In this document: piece after piece, positions 42,415 through 51,338 of the stretch
Layout: every line of letters starts with the position of its first letter
Position numbering within the stretch: position 1 is the first letter of the stretch
NCBI GenBank assembly: GCA_039586035.1
Contig: JBDHLD010000006.1
Span: forward strand, 1-64,000
DNA length: 64,000 nucleotides
Direction: 5' to 3'
From: JBDHHQ01 sp039586035
GTDB lineage: Bacteria; Gemmatimonadota; Gemmatimonadetes; Longimicrobiales; Gaopeijiaceae
Program-made: the position numbers and the translations under genes
Notes under the pieces: model-generated
What the model was told of the DNA's origin: nothing
What the model saw: only the letters and a program-made list of their open reading frames with translations
Database searches by the model: none

Positions 42415-43677
42415 ATGAGCCGACGCTGGGGAGGGATTCCGGGAACTTTGACGCTCACCGCCCTGAGTCTCCTGGGCACCACGGCCTGCGGGGCGCCGGG
42501 GGAAGGCGCGGACGAGCCGCCGGCCAGGGGCGCCGGAACGGGCCAAGGCGCTGGTGAGATCGAGCTGATCGAGCCCGCTCGCGCGTTCCCCGAGTCCTAC
42601 AGCTACATCCAGACCATCCGCGAGCTTCCGGACGGGCGGGTGATGTGGGCCGACCCACTGGGGCAGGCGCTGGTCGTAGCCGACCTCGACGCCGAGCGGG
42701 CTGACACGCTGGGCCGAGTCGGGCAGGGCCCGGAGGAGTACCGTCAACCCGACGCCGTGTGGCCGCTACCGGGCGACTCCACCCTTCTCGTCGACCTGGG
42801 GAACGGTCGACTCACGGCGATCGGTCCCGATGGCACCTTCGGCGAGACCTGGCCAATCGGGCAGGGGCAGCCCGGCGCCGGCATGGTGATCGCGCTTCCC
42901 GTGGCCGTCGATGATCAGGGCAGGCTCTACATCCAGGGTCGCTTCGGGCCCGCACCCGGCGGTCAGCTACCGGACTCCGCCCCGGTCCTCCGGTTCGACC
43001 GGGGTACCGGGGCGGTGGACACCGTGGCCACGGTCAAGCTCGAGGAGCGGACGATGGATCGGAGCGGCGGGCCTGGGAACCAACGGGTCTCCATCGGCGT
43101 GGTGCCGCTGTCGCCCGCCGACGCCTGGGGCGTCGCACTCGACGGGCGGATCGCCGTCGCCCGTTCGGGGGATTACCACCTGGAGTGGCTCACACCCGAC
43201 GGATCGTCCGTTGCGGGGTCGTCTGTGGACGTCGAGGAGGTGGCCATCGGACAGGCCGAAAAGGAGGAGTGGGACCGGGAGCGCTCGCTCTCCGGTGGAG
43301 GCCTCTCGATCGGGCTCACCATGACCGACGGAGTGGCGCAGATGAGCTTCAGCCGCGGGGGCAACATGCGCCTGGCGGGTGGGGACGAAGACGAGGACAG
43401 CGGGCTCGACCGGTACGATTGGCCCGACCGGAAGCCCCCCTTCTATGACGCGAGAATCCTGGTGGATGATGCCGGCCGGGCGTGGGTTCGGCGGCACGTG
43501 GAGGCCGGGGAGCGGCCTACCTTCGACGTCTTCGACGACGACGCGGAGCGGGTGGCCACCGTGCGACTCCCCTTGGGCAGACGGATCGTGGGCTTCGGCC
43601 CCAACGGGTTGTACGTCGTGAATGTCGATGAATTCGATCTGAACTACCTCGAACGCTACGACATGCCAGCCCTGTAG
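42415..43677 (+). CDS. Lipoprotein with 6-bladed beta-propeller fold
   Basis: A 420-residue lipoprotein: the signal ends in LLGTTAC. The rest has propeller-like repeats with alternating short strands, for example YSYIQTIRELPDGRVMWADPLGQALVVADL, GQGPEEYRQPDAVWPLPGDSTLLVDLGNGRLTAIGPDG and a closing RIVGFGPNGLYVVNVDEFDLNYLERY. The GxGPxEYxxPxxV stretch is the hallmark of the 6-bladed propeller proteins common in Bacteroidota and Gemmatimonadota. No catalytic motif is seen. The ATG at 42415 is chosen because GAGGA lies 8 bases upstream; a GTG at 42403 is possible. It is a separate unit, 290 bases after the selenoprotein gene. Confidence 0.82.
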   Translation: MSRRWGGIPGTLTLTALSLLGTTACGAPGEGADEPPARGAGTGQGAGEIELIEPARAFPESYSYIQTIRELPDGRVMWADPLGQALVVADLDAERADTLGRVGQGPEEYRQPDAVWPLPGDSTLLVDLGNGRLTAIGPDGTFGETWPIGQGQPGAGMVIALPVAVDDQGRLYIQGRFGPAPGGQLPDSAPVLRFDRGTGAVDTVATVKLEERTMDRSGGPGNQRVSIGVVPLSPADAWGVALDGRIAVARSGDYHLEWLTPDGSSVAGSSVDVEEVAIGQAEKEEWDRERSLSGGGLSIGLTMTDGVAQMSFSRGGNMRLAGGDEDEDSGLDRYDWPDRKPPFYDARILVDDAGRAWVRRHVEAGERPTFDVFDDDAERVATVRLPLGRRIVGFGPNGLYVVNVDEFDLNYLERYDMPAL

Positions 43678-43678
43678 T

Positions 43679-43742
43679 GGTTGGCTCGGGCACCGGACGG
43701 ATTGGGCCCGCGCCCCCGGTCCGCCCGGTGCCGGGCCAACCC
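43679..43742. terminator. Long imperfect hairpin between convergent genes
   Basis: The arm at 43679-43700 (GGTTGGCTCGGGCACCGG...) pairs with 43721-43741 over about 20 bp with one bulge and one mismatch, around a 20-base loop. It fills the 87-base gap between the propeller lipoprotein (+) and the VWA protein (-), so it is a likely two-way terminator. Confidence 0.65.
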
Positions 43743-43764
43743 GCGATGTCGGGCCCCACCCAGC

Positions 43765-45825
43765 TCAAAACACCTCTTCTTCGAGGAGGGCCAGGTCGCG
43801 GGTGGCCTCAGCCAGACGCACGAACTCGTGTCGGTAGCCGTGTGGATCTCTCCCCAGCGCGCCACGTGCCAACGAAATCACGTCGTCGAGGGCGAAGTCG
43901 CCGCAGTGCTCCGAGTCCCTGAGGATCATCCCGAAGGCGGCCACCGCACTGGCGAAGCGTAGGTCGAGGGATGCTTCTCCCGGCCGCTCCACGACTACCT
44001 GGGTCAGCAGTCGGCTGTCGCGGCCCGTGGGCTCCTTGTAACGCACCTTGACGAACATGAGCTCATCCGAGTCCATGCGGCGCCCGGGTTCGTCGCCGGG
44101 CTGGTACCGGAGAGGGTCGACCGATCCGATCTGGACCTCCGTCTCGGCGCCCACCGGAACCAGCTCGTAGAGCGCCGTAACGGAATGGCCGGCGCCGAGT
44201 TCTCCCGCGTCTTTGCGGTCGTCGTTGAAGTCCTCGTCCGCCAACAGCCGGTTCTCGTATCCGATCAGTCGGTACGCCCGGACCCTCGCCGGGTTGAACT
44301 CGACCTGGAGCTTCACGTCCTTGGCGAGGGTCAGCAGGGTGCCGCCCATCTCCGTCACGAGCTGCTTGCGCGCCTCCAGGACGCCGTCGATGTAGGCGTA
44401 GTTTCCGTTCCCGTGGTCGGCGAGGGCCTCCATCTTCGAGTCCTTCAGATTTCCGGTCCCGAATCCGAGCACCGACAGGAAGGTCCCCTCTTCCCGCCTG
44501 GCCTCGACCAGGCGGGTCATTTCGGCGTCCGAGGACGGACCGACGTTGAAATCGCCGTCCGTGGCCAGGACGACCCGATTGTTCCCGCCGTCGACGTGGT
44601 TGTCCCGGGCCACCGCGTAGGCCAGCTGGAGGCCCGCTCCGCCGGCGGTCGATCCGCCGGCCTCCAACCCCTCGATCGCGTCCAGGATGGTTTGCTTCTC
44701 GTCCCCCGTGGTCGACGGAAGCACCAGGCCAGCGGCGCCCGCGTACACGACGATGGCCACCCGGTCCTCCGGACGCAGCTGTCCGACCAGCAGTCTCATG
44801 GCCGACTTGAGAAGCGGAAGCTTGTCGGGCGATTGCATGGAGCCCGACACGTCCAGGAGGAAGACGAGATTGTTCGGTGGAAGGTCCTCCGCGTCGATCC
44901 GTTCCGCCTGGACACCGATGCGAACGAGTCGATGGGCAGGTTGCCACGGCGCGGGCGCCACCTCGGTCGTGACCGTGAACGGGTCCGCTCCGTCCGCCGT
45001 GGCGTAGTCGTACGGGAAGTAGTTCACCATCTCCTCGATGCGAACCGCGTCCCTGGGGGGACGTCGGCCCTCGTTGATGAACCTGCGCACGTTGGAGTAG
45101 GAGGCCCGGTCCACGTCGATGCTGAAGGTGGAAAGAGGGGACGCTGCAACCGGCCGGAAGCCGTTCTCGCTGATGAGCTCGTAGGACTCGGTATTGAAGG
45201 ATGGATTGTACCGGCCGGGGAGAGAGCGCCGCGCCAGAGACGGGGTCAAGACCGACACCGCGTCGGCTGCGACCCGCACTCCGGGCACGCTTTCGGAGAG
45301 CTTGGTGAGAATCTCGCCGACCGACCTCTCCTCCTCGGGTTCCTGCCGAATCGAGCTCAACGCGAAGTCCAGGGTCGGGTGGGACCCGTCGACCCGCACC
45401 GTTGCCGTGCTCGGGGCATAGCCCGGGTGTTCCGCCCGAAGGGTGAGCACGCGACCCGACCAGGCCTCCGGGAGCACGACGCCGTAACCTCCACCCCGGT
45501 CGGTCCTTGCCACGAGGCGGGTTCCCGAAACCGACACGACGGCCTCGCGCAGGGGCCGGCCCGTGCCGGCGTCGGTCACCCTGCCGGTGAGCGATATCTC
45601 GGCGTGAGGCGCGTCGCTCCCCGGGGGCATCGGCGCCCGGGTGGGGTCAGCCGGTTGCGGCTCCAGAGTCCGAACCGGCAGCTCCGGTGCGGTCGTGAGC
45701 GACGATGGCGTCGCCGAGGCCGGGTCCCGGATGACCGTCGGCAGCTCCGCGACACGCGGGCCACTCGGAACCGAAGACGTGGCGAAGGCGGCGCCGACGA
45801 TCAGGAGTAGAACGGGGGCCCTCAT
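43765..45825 (-). CDS. YfbK-like von Willebrand factor A protein
   Basis: A 686-residue exported protein with GGAGGGAGG before the ATG at 45825. The N-terminus is a signal/anchor (VLLLIVGAAFA), followed by a carboxypeptidase-like regulatory domain (ISLTGRVTDAGTGRPLREAVVSVSG). Then comes the vWF_A N-terminal domain (SPLSTFSIDVDRASYSNVRRFI, RIEEMVNYFPYDY), the VWA domain with the metal site DVSGSM at 325-330 and ATDGDFNVG, and the C-terminal DUF3520 part (RLIGYENRLLADEDFNDD, FASAVAAFGMILRDSEH). The domain order is that of YfbK. It likely binds a partner protein through Mg2+ in the envelope. Standing alone on its strand. Confidence 0.9.
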   Translation of the reverse strand: MRAPVLLLIVGAAFATSSVPSGPRVAELPTVIRDPASATPSSLTTAPELPVRTLEPQPADPTRAPMPPGSDAPHAEISLTGRVTDAGTGRPLREAVVSVSGTRLVARTDRGGGYGVVLPEAWSGRVLTLRAEHPGYAPSTATVRVDGSHPTLDFALSSIRQEPEEERSVGEILTKLSESVPGVRVAADAVSVLTPSLARRSLPGRYNPSFNTESYELISENGFRPVAASPLSTFSIDVDRASYSNVRRFINEGRRPPRDAVRIEEMVNYFPYDYATADGADPFTVTTEVAPAPWQPAHRLVRIGVQAERIDAEDLPPNNLVFLLDVSGSMQSPDKLPLLKSAMRLLVGQLRPEDRVAIVVYAGAAGLVLPSTTGDEKQTILDAIEGLEAGGSTAGGAGLQLAYAVARDNHVDGGNNRVVLATDGDFNVGPSSDAEMTRLVEARREEGTFLSVLGFGTGNLKDSKMEALADHGNGNYAYIDGVLEARKQLVTEMGGTLLTLAKDVKLQVEFNPARVRAYRLIGYENRLLADEDFNDDRKDAGELGAGHSVTALYELVPVGAETEVQIGSVDPLRYQPGDEPGRRMDSDELMFVKVRYKEPTGRDSRLLTQVVVERPGEASLDLRFASAVAAFGMILRDSEHCGDFALDDVISLARGALGRDPHGYRHEFVRLAEATRDLALLEEEVF

Positions 45826-46423
45826 GAGGTCCTCCCTCCGTCTGTGGTCAGGGTCTTCCTGGTCGTAGTCACCAGGCTCACATGGAGGGGGACGTCCGAG
45901 GGAGGAGGTCTTGCACACCGCAGGGCTCATGGAGCGCCCGCCACGAAAAGACCCCCAGACCGCCTGGAACTGCCAGACGGCCCGGGGGGGCAGTGAACCA
46001 GACCACCCCGCCGTGGCTGGCCACCACCTTTGGTCTTCCTCGCTCGAAGAACCGGTTGCACCGGCACCTCGGCTTCGACACGGACAAACTTCGCGGGTTG
46101 CACAAATAATGTCAATAGTTTTGTATTACAAAGGTTGTACGTCGTGAACATGGGGTCAGCCGAACGAACGTGGTGGCGGGCCGGAGTCCGGGCGTGGCTC
46201 TGGCTGCCAGCCGACTGCAGGAGAGGGCGTTACCTGTCAGCGTCGAGGACAGCGAGCGTGGCGGCAGGAGACAGCGGGTGTAGCGGCAGGGGGCAGCGGG
46301 CGTGCCAACACGAACAGGGGGAGAGTCGGAATGAGCACTCCGGGCGGACGGACGGGGGTCTTGGCCCAGCGCGTCGGTTATGACCTCTCGCTGGTCACCG
46401 CCCTCCAGTCTGAGCCGGACCCG
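45826..46423. other. 598-base spacer with AT-rich patch and short repeats
   Basis: No credible gene was seen between the VWA gene (-) and the lycopene cyclase 3' end (-). An AT-rich patch at about 46098-46140 includes the 13-bp palindrome TTTGTATTACAAA at 46120-46132 and two further TTGYAC words (46098, 46135). Three imperfect 22-bp tandem copies (best conserved: GCGGCAGGRGRCAGCGGG) lie at 46239-46304. Confidence 0.5.
46239..46304. repeat. Three imperfect 22-bp tandem repeats
   Basis: Copies at 46239-46260, 46261-46282 and 46283-46304 share the core ACAGCGRGYGTG or a close variant; copies 2 and 3 match at 18 of 22 bases. It is non-coding, downstream of the lycopene cyclase gene. Confidence 0.5.
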
Positions 46424-47200
46424 CTAGCCTGCCCGCCCCGACCGGTTCGCGGCCGAAGAGGTCGAGACGAGCCGCGGATCCTCGAGGACCGGGGCCAGCA
46501 CCGCCAGGAGCCCGAAGACGACCATGATGTTCGTGACGAGGAAGAACGTGGCTTCTTCGACGGGAAGGCCCAGCGGAGCGGCGCCCAACGTATAGCGGTC
46601 GGAAATGGTCCACGTGCCGGCGTCGATCGCCGTCCGATCAGCGAACCAGAGGTAGAAGGTCGGAAGCAGGATCGATGGCAAGGCCGCCGCTCGAAAGCGG
46701 ACGATGAGAGGGCCGCAGTACAGCCAGAGGAGAAGAAGAATCGGGGCGCTCCAGATCAGAATCAGGCCCATGTACCTACCCGAGTCCGAGGACAACAGGA
46801 GGGCGCCCTCGGCGCCCATCGCCAACCAGGGGATGGTGCCCCAGAACCTCATGCGAGCCGACCTGGAAACTTCCGCAGGAGGCTGGCCGGACTCCAGGAG
46901 ACGGACAAGGAAGACGTACAGGATCATGCCCGTGAGAAGAGGCTGCAGGACGAAGAACGCGTACTCTTCGATGGGCACCCATCCGATCGTGCCCAGGACC
47001 CGTCCCTCGCCGTAGCCCCAGATCTCGTTCGCCACGAGGTAGTTGTCCCAGGGGGTCGTGTACACCAGGGCGATGAGCGGAATGACGATCAACCCGAGAC
47101 GGGCCCTGGGGCCCAGGGCCGCGAAGGCCCGGGGCAGACGGGTCGACAGAATCGCCAGGGGCGGCAGCAGGAAGAGCAGGTGAAACTGCAGGTAGGTCAT
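46424..47200 (-). CDS. Fused CrtYcd-type lycopene cyclase-domain protein
   Basis: A 258-residue membrane protein with seven hydrophobic segments and two copies of the CrtYc/CrtYd lycopene-cyclase domain. The first copy has TTPWDNYLV (50-56) and PIEEYAFF (76-83); the second has DRYTLGAAPLGLPVEEATFFLVTN. The PW(D/E)xxL and P-x-E-E acidic residues are those needed for cyclisation of lycopene ends. The fused arrangement replaces the separate crtYc and crtYd genes of Actinobacteria. It implies carotenoid synthesis; no other crt gene is in the window. The nearest upstream gene is the divergent folate cluster. Confidence 0.92.
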   Translation of the reverse strand: MTYLQFHLLFLLPPLAILSTRLPRAFAALGPRARLGLIVIPLIALVYTTPWDNYLVANEIWGYGEGRVLGTIGWVPIEEYAFFVLQPLLTGMILYVFLVRLLESGQPPAEVSRSARMRFWGTIPWLAMGAEGALLLSSDSGRYMGLILIWSAPILLLLWLYCGPLIVRFRAAALPSILLPTFYLWFADRTAIDAGTWTISDRYTLGAAPLGLPVEEATFFLVTNIMVVFGLLAVLAPVLEDPRLVSTSSAANRSGRAG

Positions 47201-47366
47201 GGGTGTCCGGATCGTACGGGACCGATTGACAGGCGCGTGGGCCCCAGGGACTATTCCCGCTCCCTATAGGCCCGCTCGTCGGAACGAGGAGCCAAAATGT
47301 TCGATCATGCCCCGTGCCGCGACTCCCTCGAGGGCGCATCGGTGTTGGATGCGGTGCCCCGCTTGA

Positions 47367-47390
47367 CCGTTGTCGATGCATCGACAACGG
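47367..47390. promoter_or_regulatory. Perfect 24-bp palindrome upstream of the folate operon
   Basis: The half site CCGTTGTCGATG is followed directly by its exact complement, giving a 24-bp perfect palindrome with no spacer. A TTGACC hexamer overlaps its left edge. It is 70 bases before the start of the SDR gene and 166 bases before the lycopene cyclase start on the other strand, so it could control either. It has the size and symmetry of a dimeric repressor operator (TetR/MarR/LacI-like). Confidence 0.65.
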
Positions 47391-47460
47391 CGCAGCGGCG
47401 GGCCATGGGCTCGGAAGAGGGGCGTGCGTTGGACATCGCGCAGGCCGAGGTTCCCGCCTG

Positions 47461-48222
47461 ATGCCCCCTGACCACTCGCGTCCGCTGGAAGGGAAGACCG
47501 CCCTGGTCACGGGTGGCGGCAGGCGTTTGGGTAAGGCCATCTCACTGGCTCTGGGTGGAGCCGGGGCCGCCGTCATCGTCCACTACAACCGCTCGGCGGC
47601 CGAAGCCGCCGAGGTCTGTGGGGCGTTGGAGGGCATGGGGGGCCGGGCGCGCTCGCTGCAGGCGGACCTGTCCAACCCCGATGCGCTCGAGGGCCTGGTC
47701 GCCGAGGCGTGGGGTGGGTCGGGCGCGGTGGACCTGCTCGTCAACAACGCGTCGATCTTTCCCGCGGGGCGATTGTATGACATGACGTTCGACGGCGTGA
47801 TGACCAACATGGCGGTAAACGCCTGGGCGCCCTTCTCGCTCACCCGAGCCCTGTGGTTGCGGGCGGAAGGCGCGGAGCGCCGGGCGGCCGTCGTCAACCT
47901 GCTGGACAGCCGGCTGGTCGGTGGGGACCCCCTTCACGCCGCGTACTTCGTCAGTAAGTCCGCACTCGCCCAGCTCACGACGGCCTCGGCTCTGGAATTC
48001 GCGCCGGTGATGCGGGTCAACGCGGTGGCTCCCGGTCCCATCCTCGCCCCCGAAGACAAGACGGAGGAGTACCTGCGCCAGCAGCTCGACCGGCTGCCGT
48101 TACGGCGTTGGGGCGGGACCGACGCTATCGCCGACGCCGTACTCTACCTTGCCGCGGCGGACTTCGTGACCGGCCAGACGATCTTCGTCGATGGCGGGCA
48201 GCACCTTCGACCCTGGGGCTGA
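47461..48222 (+). CDS. Pteridine reductase-like short-chain dehydrogenase
   Basis: A 253-residue SDR. The cofactor motif TGGGRRLGKAI (17-27) with the RR pair is typical of pteridine reductase/FolM-type SDRs that prefer NADPH. The NNAS box (VNNASIFPAG) and the catalytic Tyr162-x3-Lys166 (YFVSK) are present, and the end VTGQTIFVDGGQHLRPWG is usual. It is immediately followed by folB and folK, so a dihydromonapterin or dihydrofolate reductase role (tetrahydrofolate recycling) is likely. The ATG at 47461 was chosen from the family N-terminus; the frame is open further upstream through the palindrome. Confidence 0.87.
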   Translation: MPPDHSRPLEGKTALVTGGGRRLGKAISLALGGAGAAVIVHYNRSAAEAAEVCGALEGMGGRARSLQADLSNPDALEGLVAEAWGGSGAVDLLVNNASIFPAGRLYDMTFDGVMTNMAVNAWAPFSLTRALWLRAEGAERRAAVVNLLDSRLVGGDPLHAAYFVSKSALAQLTTASALEFAPVMRVNAVAPGPILAPEDKTEEYLRQQLDRLPLRRWGGTDAIADAVLYLAAADFVTGQTIFVDGGQHLRPWG

Positions 48223-48224
48223 GC

Positions 48225-48584
48225 ATGACCGACCGAGTCCATATCACGGACCTCCACGTTCGCTGCGTCATCGGAGCGAATGATTGGGAGCGCAAGGTCC
48301 AGCAGGACGTTTTGATCAACATCGAGCTGCGGACGGATGTGCGGCAGGCGGCCGCGAGCGACGACCTCGCCGACGCCGTGGACTACCGCTCGTTGACGAA
48401 GAAGGTCATCGCCATGGTGGAGTCGTCAGGCTACCACCTGGTGGAGGCGCTGGCCGGCGCCATCGCCGCGCTCTGCCTCGACGATCAACGGGTGCGTTCG
48501 GCCGTGGTCCGCGTGGAGAAGCCCGGGGCGCTCCGGTTCGCGAAGACCGTCGGCGTGGAGATCGAGCGCGCGCGGGATGACTGA
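48225..48584 (+). CDS. folB: Dihydroneopterin aldolase
   Basis: A 119-residue tunnelling-fold enzyme that cleaves 7,8-dihydroneopterin to 6-hydroxymethyl-dihydropterin. It opens ITDLHVRCVIGANDWERKVQQDVLINIEL, keeps DAVDYRSLTKKV and the conserved Glu/Lys region with LVEALAGAIAALCL, and ends VRVEKPGALRFAKTVGVEIER where the catalytic Lys lies in the VEKP motif. It begins 2 bases after the SDR stop and overlaps folK by 8 bases. Confidence 0.94.
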   Translation: MTDRVHITDLHVRCVIGANDWERKVQQDVLINIELRTDVRQAAASDDLADAVDYRSLTKKVIAMVESSGYHLVEALAGAIAALCLDDQRVRSAVVRVEKPGALRFAKTVGVEIERARDD

Positions 48585-49119
48585 GGATCCGACGGACGGC
48601 GAGCGAGCGGGCCACGTTCACGCGTTCGTGGGCGTCGGCTCGAACATCCGGCCTGACGAGAACGTGGTCCGGGCGGTGGCGCTGCTGGCAAAACGCGCCC
48701 GTCTACGAGGCGTTTCAACGTTCTACCGCACTTCTCCCGTAGGGGCGGAGGGTACCGACTACTTCTACAACGGCGTTCTTGAAATCGTGGTCGAGGGAGA
48801 CCTGGGCGTGGTAAGACGCCTCCTCGCCGATGTGGAAGACGCGCTGGGCAGAGTCCGGACGGCAGATGCGAACGCTCCGCGGGTGATCGACCTCGATCTG
48901 CTGACCTGTCGAGAACCCGTGGCCAGCGATGCGGCCGGAGGCGTTCATCGCGACGTCACCCGCCGGGGATTCGTGGCTCTGCCACTCCTCGAGCTGGCAC
49001 CGGAGCTGATCCTGGAAGACAGCGGCCGCTCGTTGGCCGAAGTAGCGCGGGAATTCGAGGCGCCGCCCGGTCATCCCCTACCGGAGCTCAGCCGCCGGCT
49101 GCGCTCCCTCGCTCGGTAG
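48577..49119 (+). CDS. folK: 6-hydroxymethyl-7,8-dihydropterin pyrophosphokinase
   Basis: A 180-residue enzyme acting directly after FolB in folate synthesis. Motifs: AFVGVGSNIRPDENV at the N-terminus, TFYRTSPVGAEGTDYFYNGVLEIVV for the pterin site, and RVIDLDLLT, a variant of the usual PRxxDLDLL Mg2+ motif (the first Pro lies two residues before). It starts inside folB (ATGACTGA), so translation is coupled. The last gene of the operon; plsC converges on it with 31 bases of overlap between their 3' ends. Confidence 0.93.
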   Translation: MTEDPTDGERAGHVHAFVGVGSNIRPDENVVRAVALLAKRARLRGVSTFYRTSPVGAEGTDYFYNGVLEIVVEGDLGVVRRLLADVEDALGRVRTADANAPRVIDLDLLTCREPVASDAAGGVHRDVTRRGFVALPLLELAPELILEDSGRSLAEVAREFEAPPGHPLPELSRRLRSLAR

Positions 49120-49930
49120 TCGGGTCCCCTCCGTTGCGCGCCGTCCGTATCTGGGCCAGCTGACCCCGAATGGCGTCCATGGACCGGTCCACGATGGCCT
49201 GGGCCGTTTCCCGGGATCGGTCGCCCTCGAGGAGGTCCGAGTAGTCCACGGGCGGACCGTAGGACACGTAGATGCGCTTGAAGAGCCGCGGCCATGAGCT
49301 GCCGATGGGTAGCACGTCCTGCATGCCGTCGATGGCTACGGGGATGACGCGCGGCTGCGTACCCATGATCACGAAGCCGGCGCCCGGCCGACCCTTGCCG
49401 ACGTCGGCGCTCCGGGAGCGAGTTCCCTCGGGGAAGAGGGTCAGCACGCCGCCTGGGAGCACCTCCATCATTCGATTGAGGGCGTTCAGGTCCCGGCGTC
49501 CCTGGCGAACCGGGATGCAACGCCAGTGCTTGGACATCCACCGGAGGATCTTGTTCCGGAAGAAGTTCTCCTCGGCCGCCAGGTGCCACGGGATCAGGTG
49601 GGGCTTGAGCCAGGACTTGGGATAGAAGGCGAACATGGCAACCGGGAAGCTGTCGATCATCGACTGGTGGTTCGAGAGCAAGAGCGTATTCCGGTACTCT
49701 CCGATGTTCTCCTTACCGATCACCTTGGTGCGATTGAGGACCTTGAAGTAGATCCACAGGAGGCTGACCGAGACGTTGGTGAAGACATAGCTCGTCACGC
49801 CCCAAAGCATTCGACCCAGGCCGGGCCTGGGCAGCCAATGGAGTGTGCTGCTTGCGTGGGCCCGATGACTCACGGGCGTCTCGTCGGTGAGAACTGCTTC
49901 GTGCGGCTCGTTCACGGCAGGGACAATCAT
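49088..49930 (-). CDS. 1-acyl-sn-glycerol-3-phosphate acyltransferase-like (PlsC family)
   Basis: A 280-residue membrane-associated acyltransferase. The catalytic motif NHQSMIDS (NHx4D) follows a hydrophobic helix (SYVFTNVSVSLLWIYFKVL), then RCIPVRQGRRDLNALNRM and the acceptor-binding motif FPEGTRSR; VIPVAIDG is motif IV. It should place an acyl chain on lysophosphatidate or a related glycerophospholipid. The ATG at 49930 was taken over a TTG at 49954. Its 3' end overlaps folK. Confidence 0.9.
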   Translation of the reverse strand: MIVPAVNEPHEAVLTDETPVSHRAHASSTLHWLPRPGLGRMLWGVTSYVFTNVSVSLLWIYFKVLNRTKVIGKENIGEYRNTLLLSNHQSMIDSFPVAMFAFYPKSWLKPHLIPWHLAAEENFFRNKILRWMSKHWRCIPVRQGRRDLNALNRMMEVLPGGVLTLFPEGTRSRSADVGKGRPGAGFVIMGTQPRVIPVAIDGMQDVLPIGSSWPRLFKRIYVSYGPPVDYSDLLEGDRSRETAQAIVDRSMDAIRGQLAQIRTARNGGDPTTERGSAAGG

Positions 49931-50072
49931 GCCGCTTCGGGCCTGACCGTGCAACCGCCCGTTCGCCCCGCAAGGACGGCGGGACTGGAATTCCCGAAGC
50001 GAGTGGGATAACTCGAGAGGCCGGGCCAGGCCCGGTCTCGGTACGTCCGCCCGTCAAGAACGTGGAGTCTTC

Positions 50073-51338
50073 GTGGCACTGGTGTTTTCGCAGCGCGACC
50101 GCGCCCTGATCGAAGGAGAGCTGGGCCCGGCGGGGGCCATGTCGATGCGTATTCTCGTGCGCATGGCCCGAATCCAGGGCGCAACCAGGTTCCTCGACAT
50201 CACCGGTGCGCACATCGATTCGGCCCTCTACATGGGTGACGCGACGCTCGAGTACGCAGAGCGTCTGGCCGACCTGGGCGCGGCCGTGGTCGTGCCGACC
50301 ACTCTGAACGTGGCGGGCGTCGATCCGCACGGCTGGGAGCGATGGGCGGTCCCACCGGAGTGGGCCGCCAAGGCACGAAGGCAGATGGACGCCTACCAGC
50401 GTATGGGCTGCGCGCCGACGTGGACCTGCGCGCCGTATCAGACCGAGCGTCGCCCCGGCTTCGGTGAGCAAGTGGCTTGGGGCGAGTCGTCCGCCATCGT
50501 ATTCGCCAACTCGGTCCTGGGCGCGCGCACGGAGCGCTACCCCGACCTGCTGGACATCTGCGCAGCGGTGACGGGCCGGGTGCCGGCCGTCGGCCTGCAT
50601 CTGGACGAGAATCGGGCGGGTCAGATCCGGGTCGTCCTTCGCGACGTGCCCCTGGAGGTGCAGGCACACGAGAGCTTCTATCCGGTCTTCGGCCACTGGG
50701 TGGGGAGCAGGGTCGGCAGCCGCGTCCCGGTCATCTCGGGCCTGGCTGTCGCGCCCGACGAAGACGAGCTCAAGGCCATGGGCGCCGCCATGGCCTCTTC
50801 CGGCGCCGTCGCGCTGTTCCATCTCGTGGGCGTCACGCCCGAGGCCTCCACCGAAGCGGAAGCGTTCCACGGGCGTTCACCGGAAGAAGAGATCGTGGCC
50901 GATCTGGACAGCCTGCGGGCTGCCCGTCGCGACTTGCACACCGCCCAGGGCGAGAGCCTCGACATGGTGGTGTTGGGCAGCCCCCATTTCTCTCTGGCCG
51001 AGTTCAGGCGGCTGATTCCCATGCTGGAGGGCCGTCAGGCCCATGAGACGGTTCGCTTCCTCGTGACCTGCGGGCGAGGGGTGAAGCTGCTGGCTCGCGA
51101 AGCCGGCCTCCTGGAACCCCTGGAGCGGTTCGGTGGAGAGGTCACGGTCGACACGTGCATCCTGACCACACCCATGCTGGGTGAGGACATCCGTGTCATC
51201 ATGACCAACTCCGCGAAGTACGCCTACTACGCTCCCGGCCTCCTCGGCACGACGGTCGCCTTCGGTAGCCTGGAGGATTGTGTGGCGTCGGCTGAGGCCG
51301 GGCGCGTGATCCGTCGGGAGGGCCCATGGGGAGGGTGA
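50073..51338 (+). CDS. Aconitase X, catalytic (large) subunit
   Basis: A 421-residue protein of the aconitase X (AcnX, DUF521) family. It has the N-terminal LVRMARIQGATRFLDITGAHIDSALYMGDATLEYAERLADLGAAV, then CAPTWTCAPYQ with two of the cluster cysteines, FANSVLGARTERYPD and a late cysteine-bearing VDTCILTTPM. AcnX enzymes are Fe-S dehydratases; bacterial two-subunit forms act on cis-3-hydroxy-L-proline, archaeal ones on mevalonate 5-phosphate. The first is more probable in a bacterium, but no proline-catabolism gene is near. Starts at GTG 50073 and overlaps the small subunit by 13 bases. Confidence 0.9.
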   Translation: MALVFSQRDRALIEGELGPAGAMSMRILVRMARIQGATRFLDITGAHIDSALYMGDATLEYAERLADLGAAVVVPTTLNVAGVDPHGWERWAVPPEWAAKARRQMDAYQRMGCAPTWTCAPYQTERRPGFGEQVAWGESSAIVFANSVLGARTERYPDLLDICAAVTGRVPAVGLHLDENRAGQIRVVLRDVPLEVQAHESFYPVFGHWVGSRVGSRVPVISGLAVAPDEDELKAMGAAMASSGAVALFHLVGVTPEASTEAEAFHGRSPEEEIVADLDSLRAARRDLHTAQGESLDMVVLGSPHFSLAEFRRLIPMLEGRQAHETVRFLVTCGRGVKLLAREAGLLEPLERFGGEVTVDTCILTTPMLGEDIRVIMTNSAKYAYYAPGLLGTTVAFGSLEDCVASAEAGRVIRREGPWGG

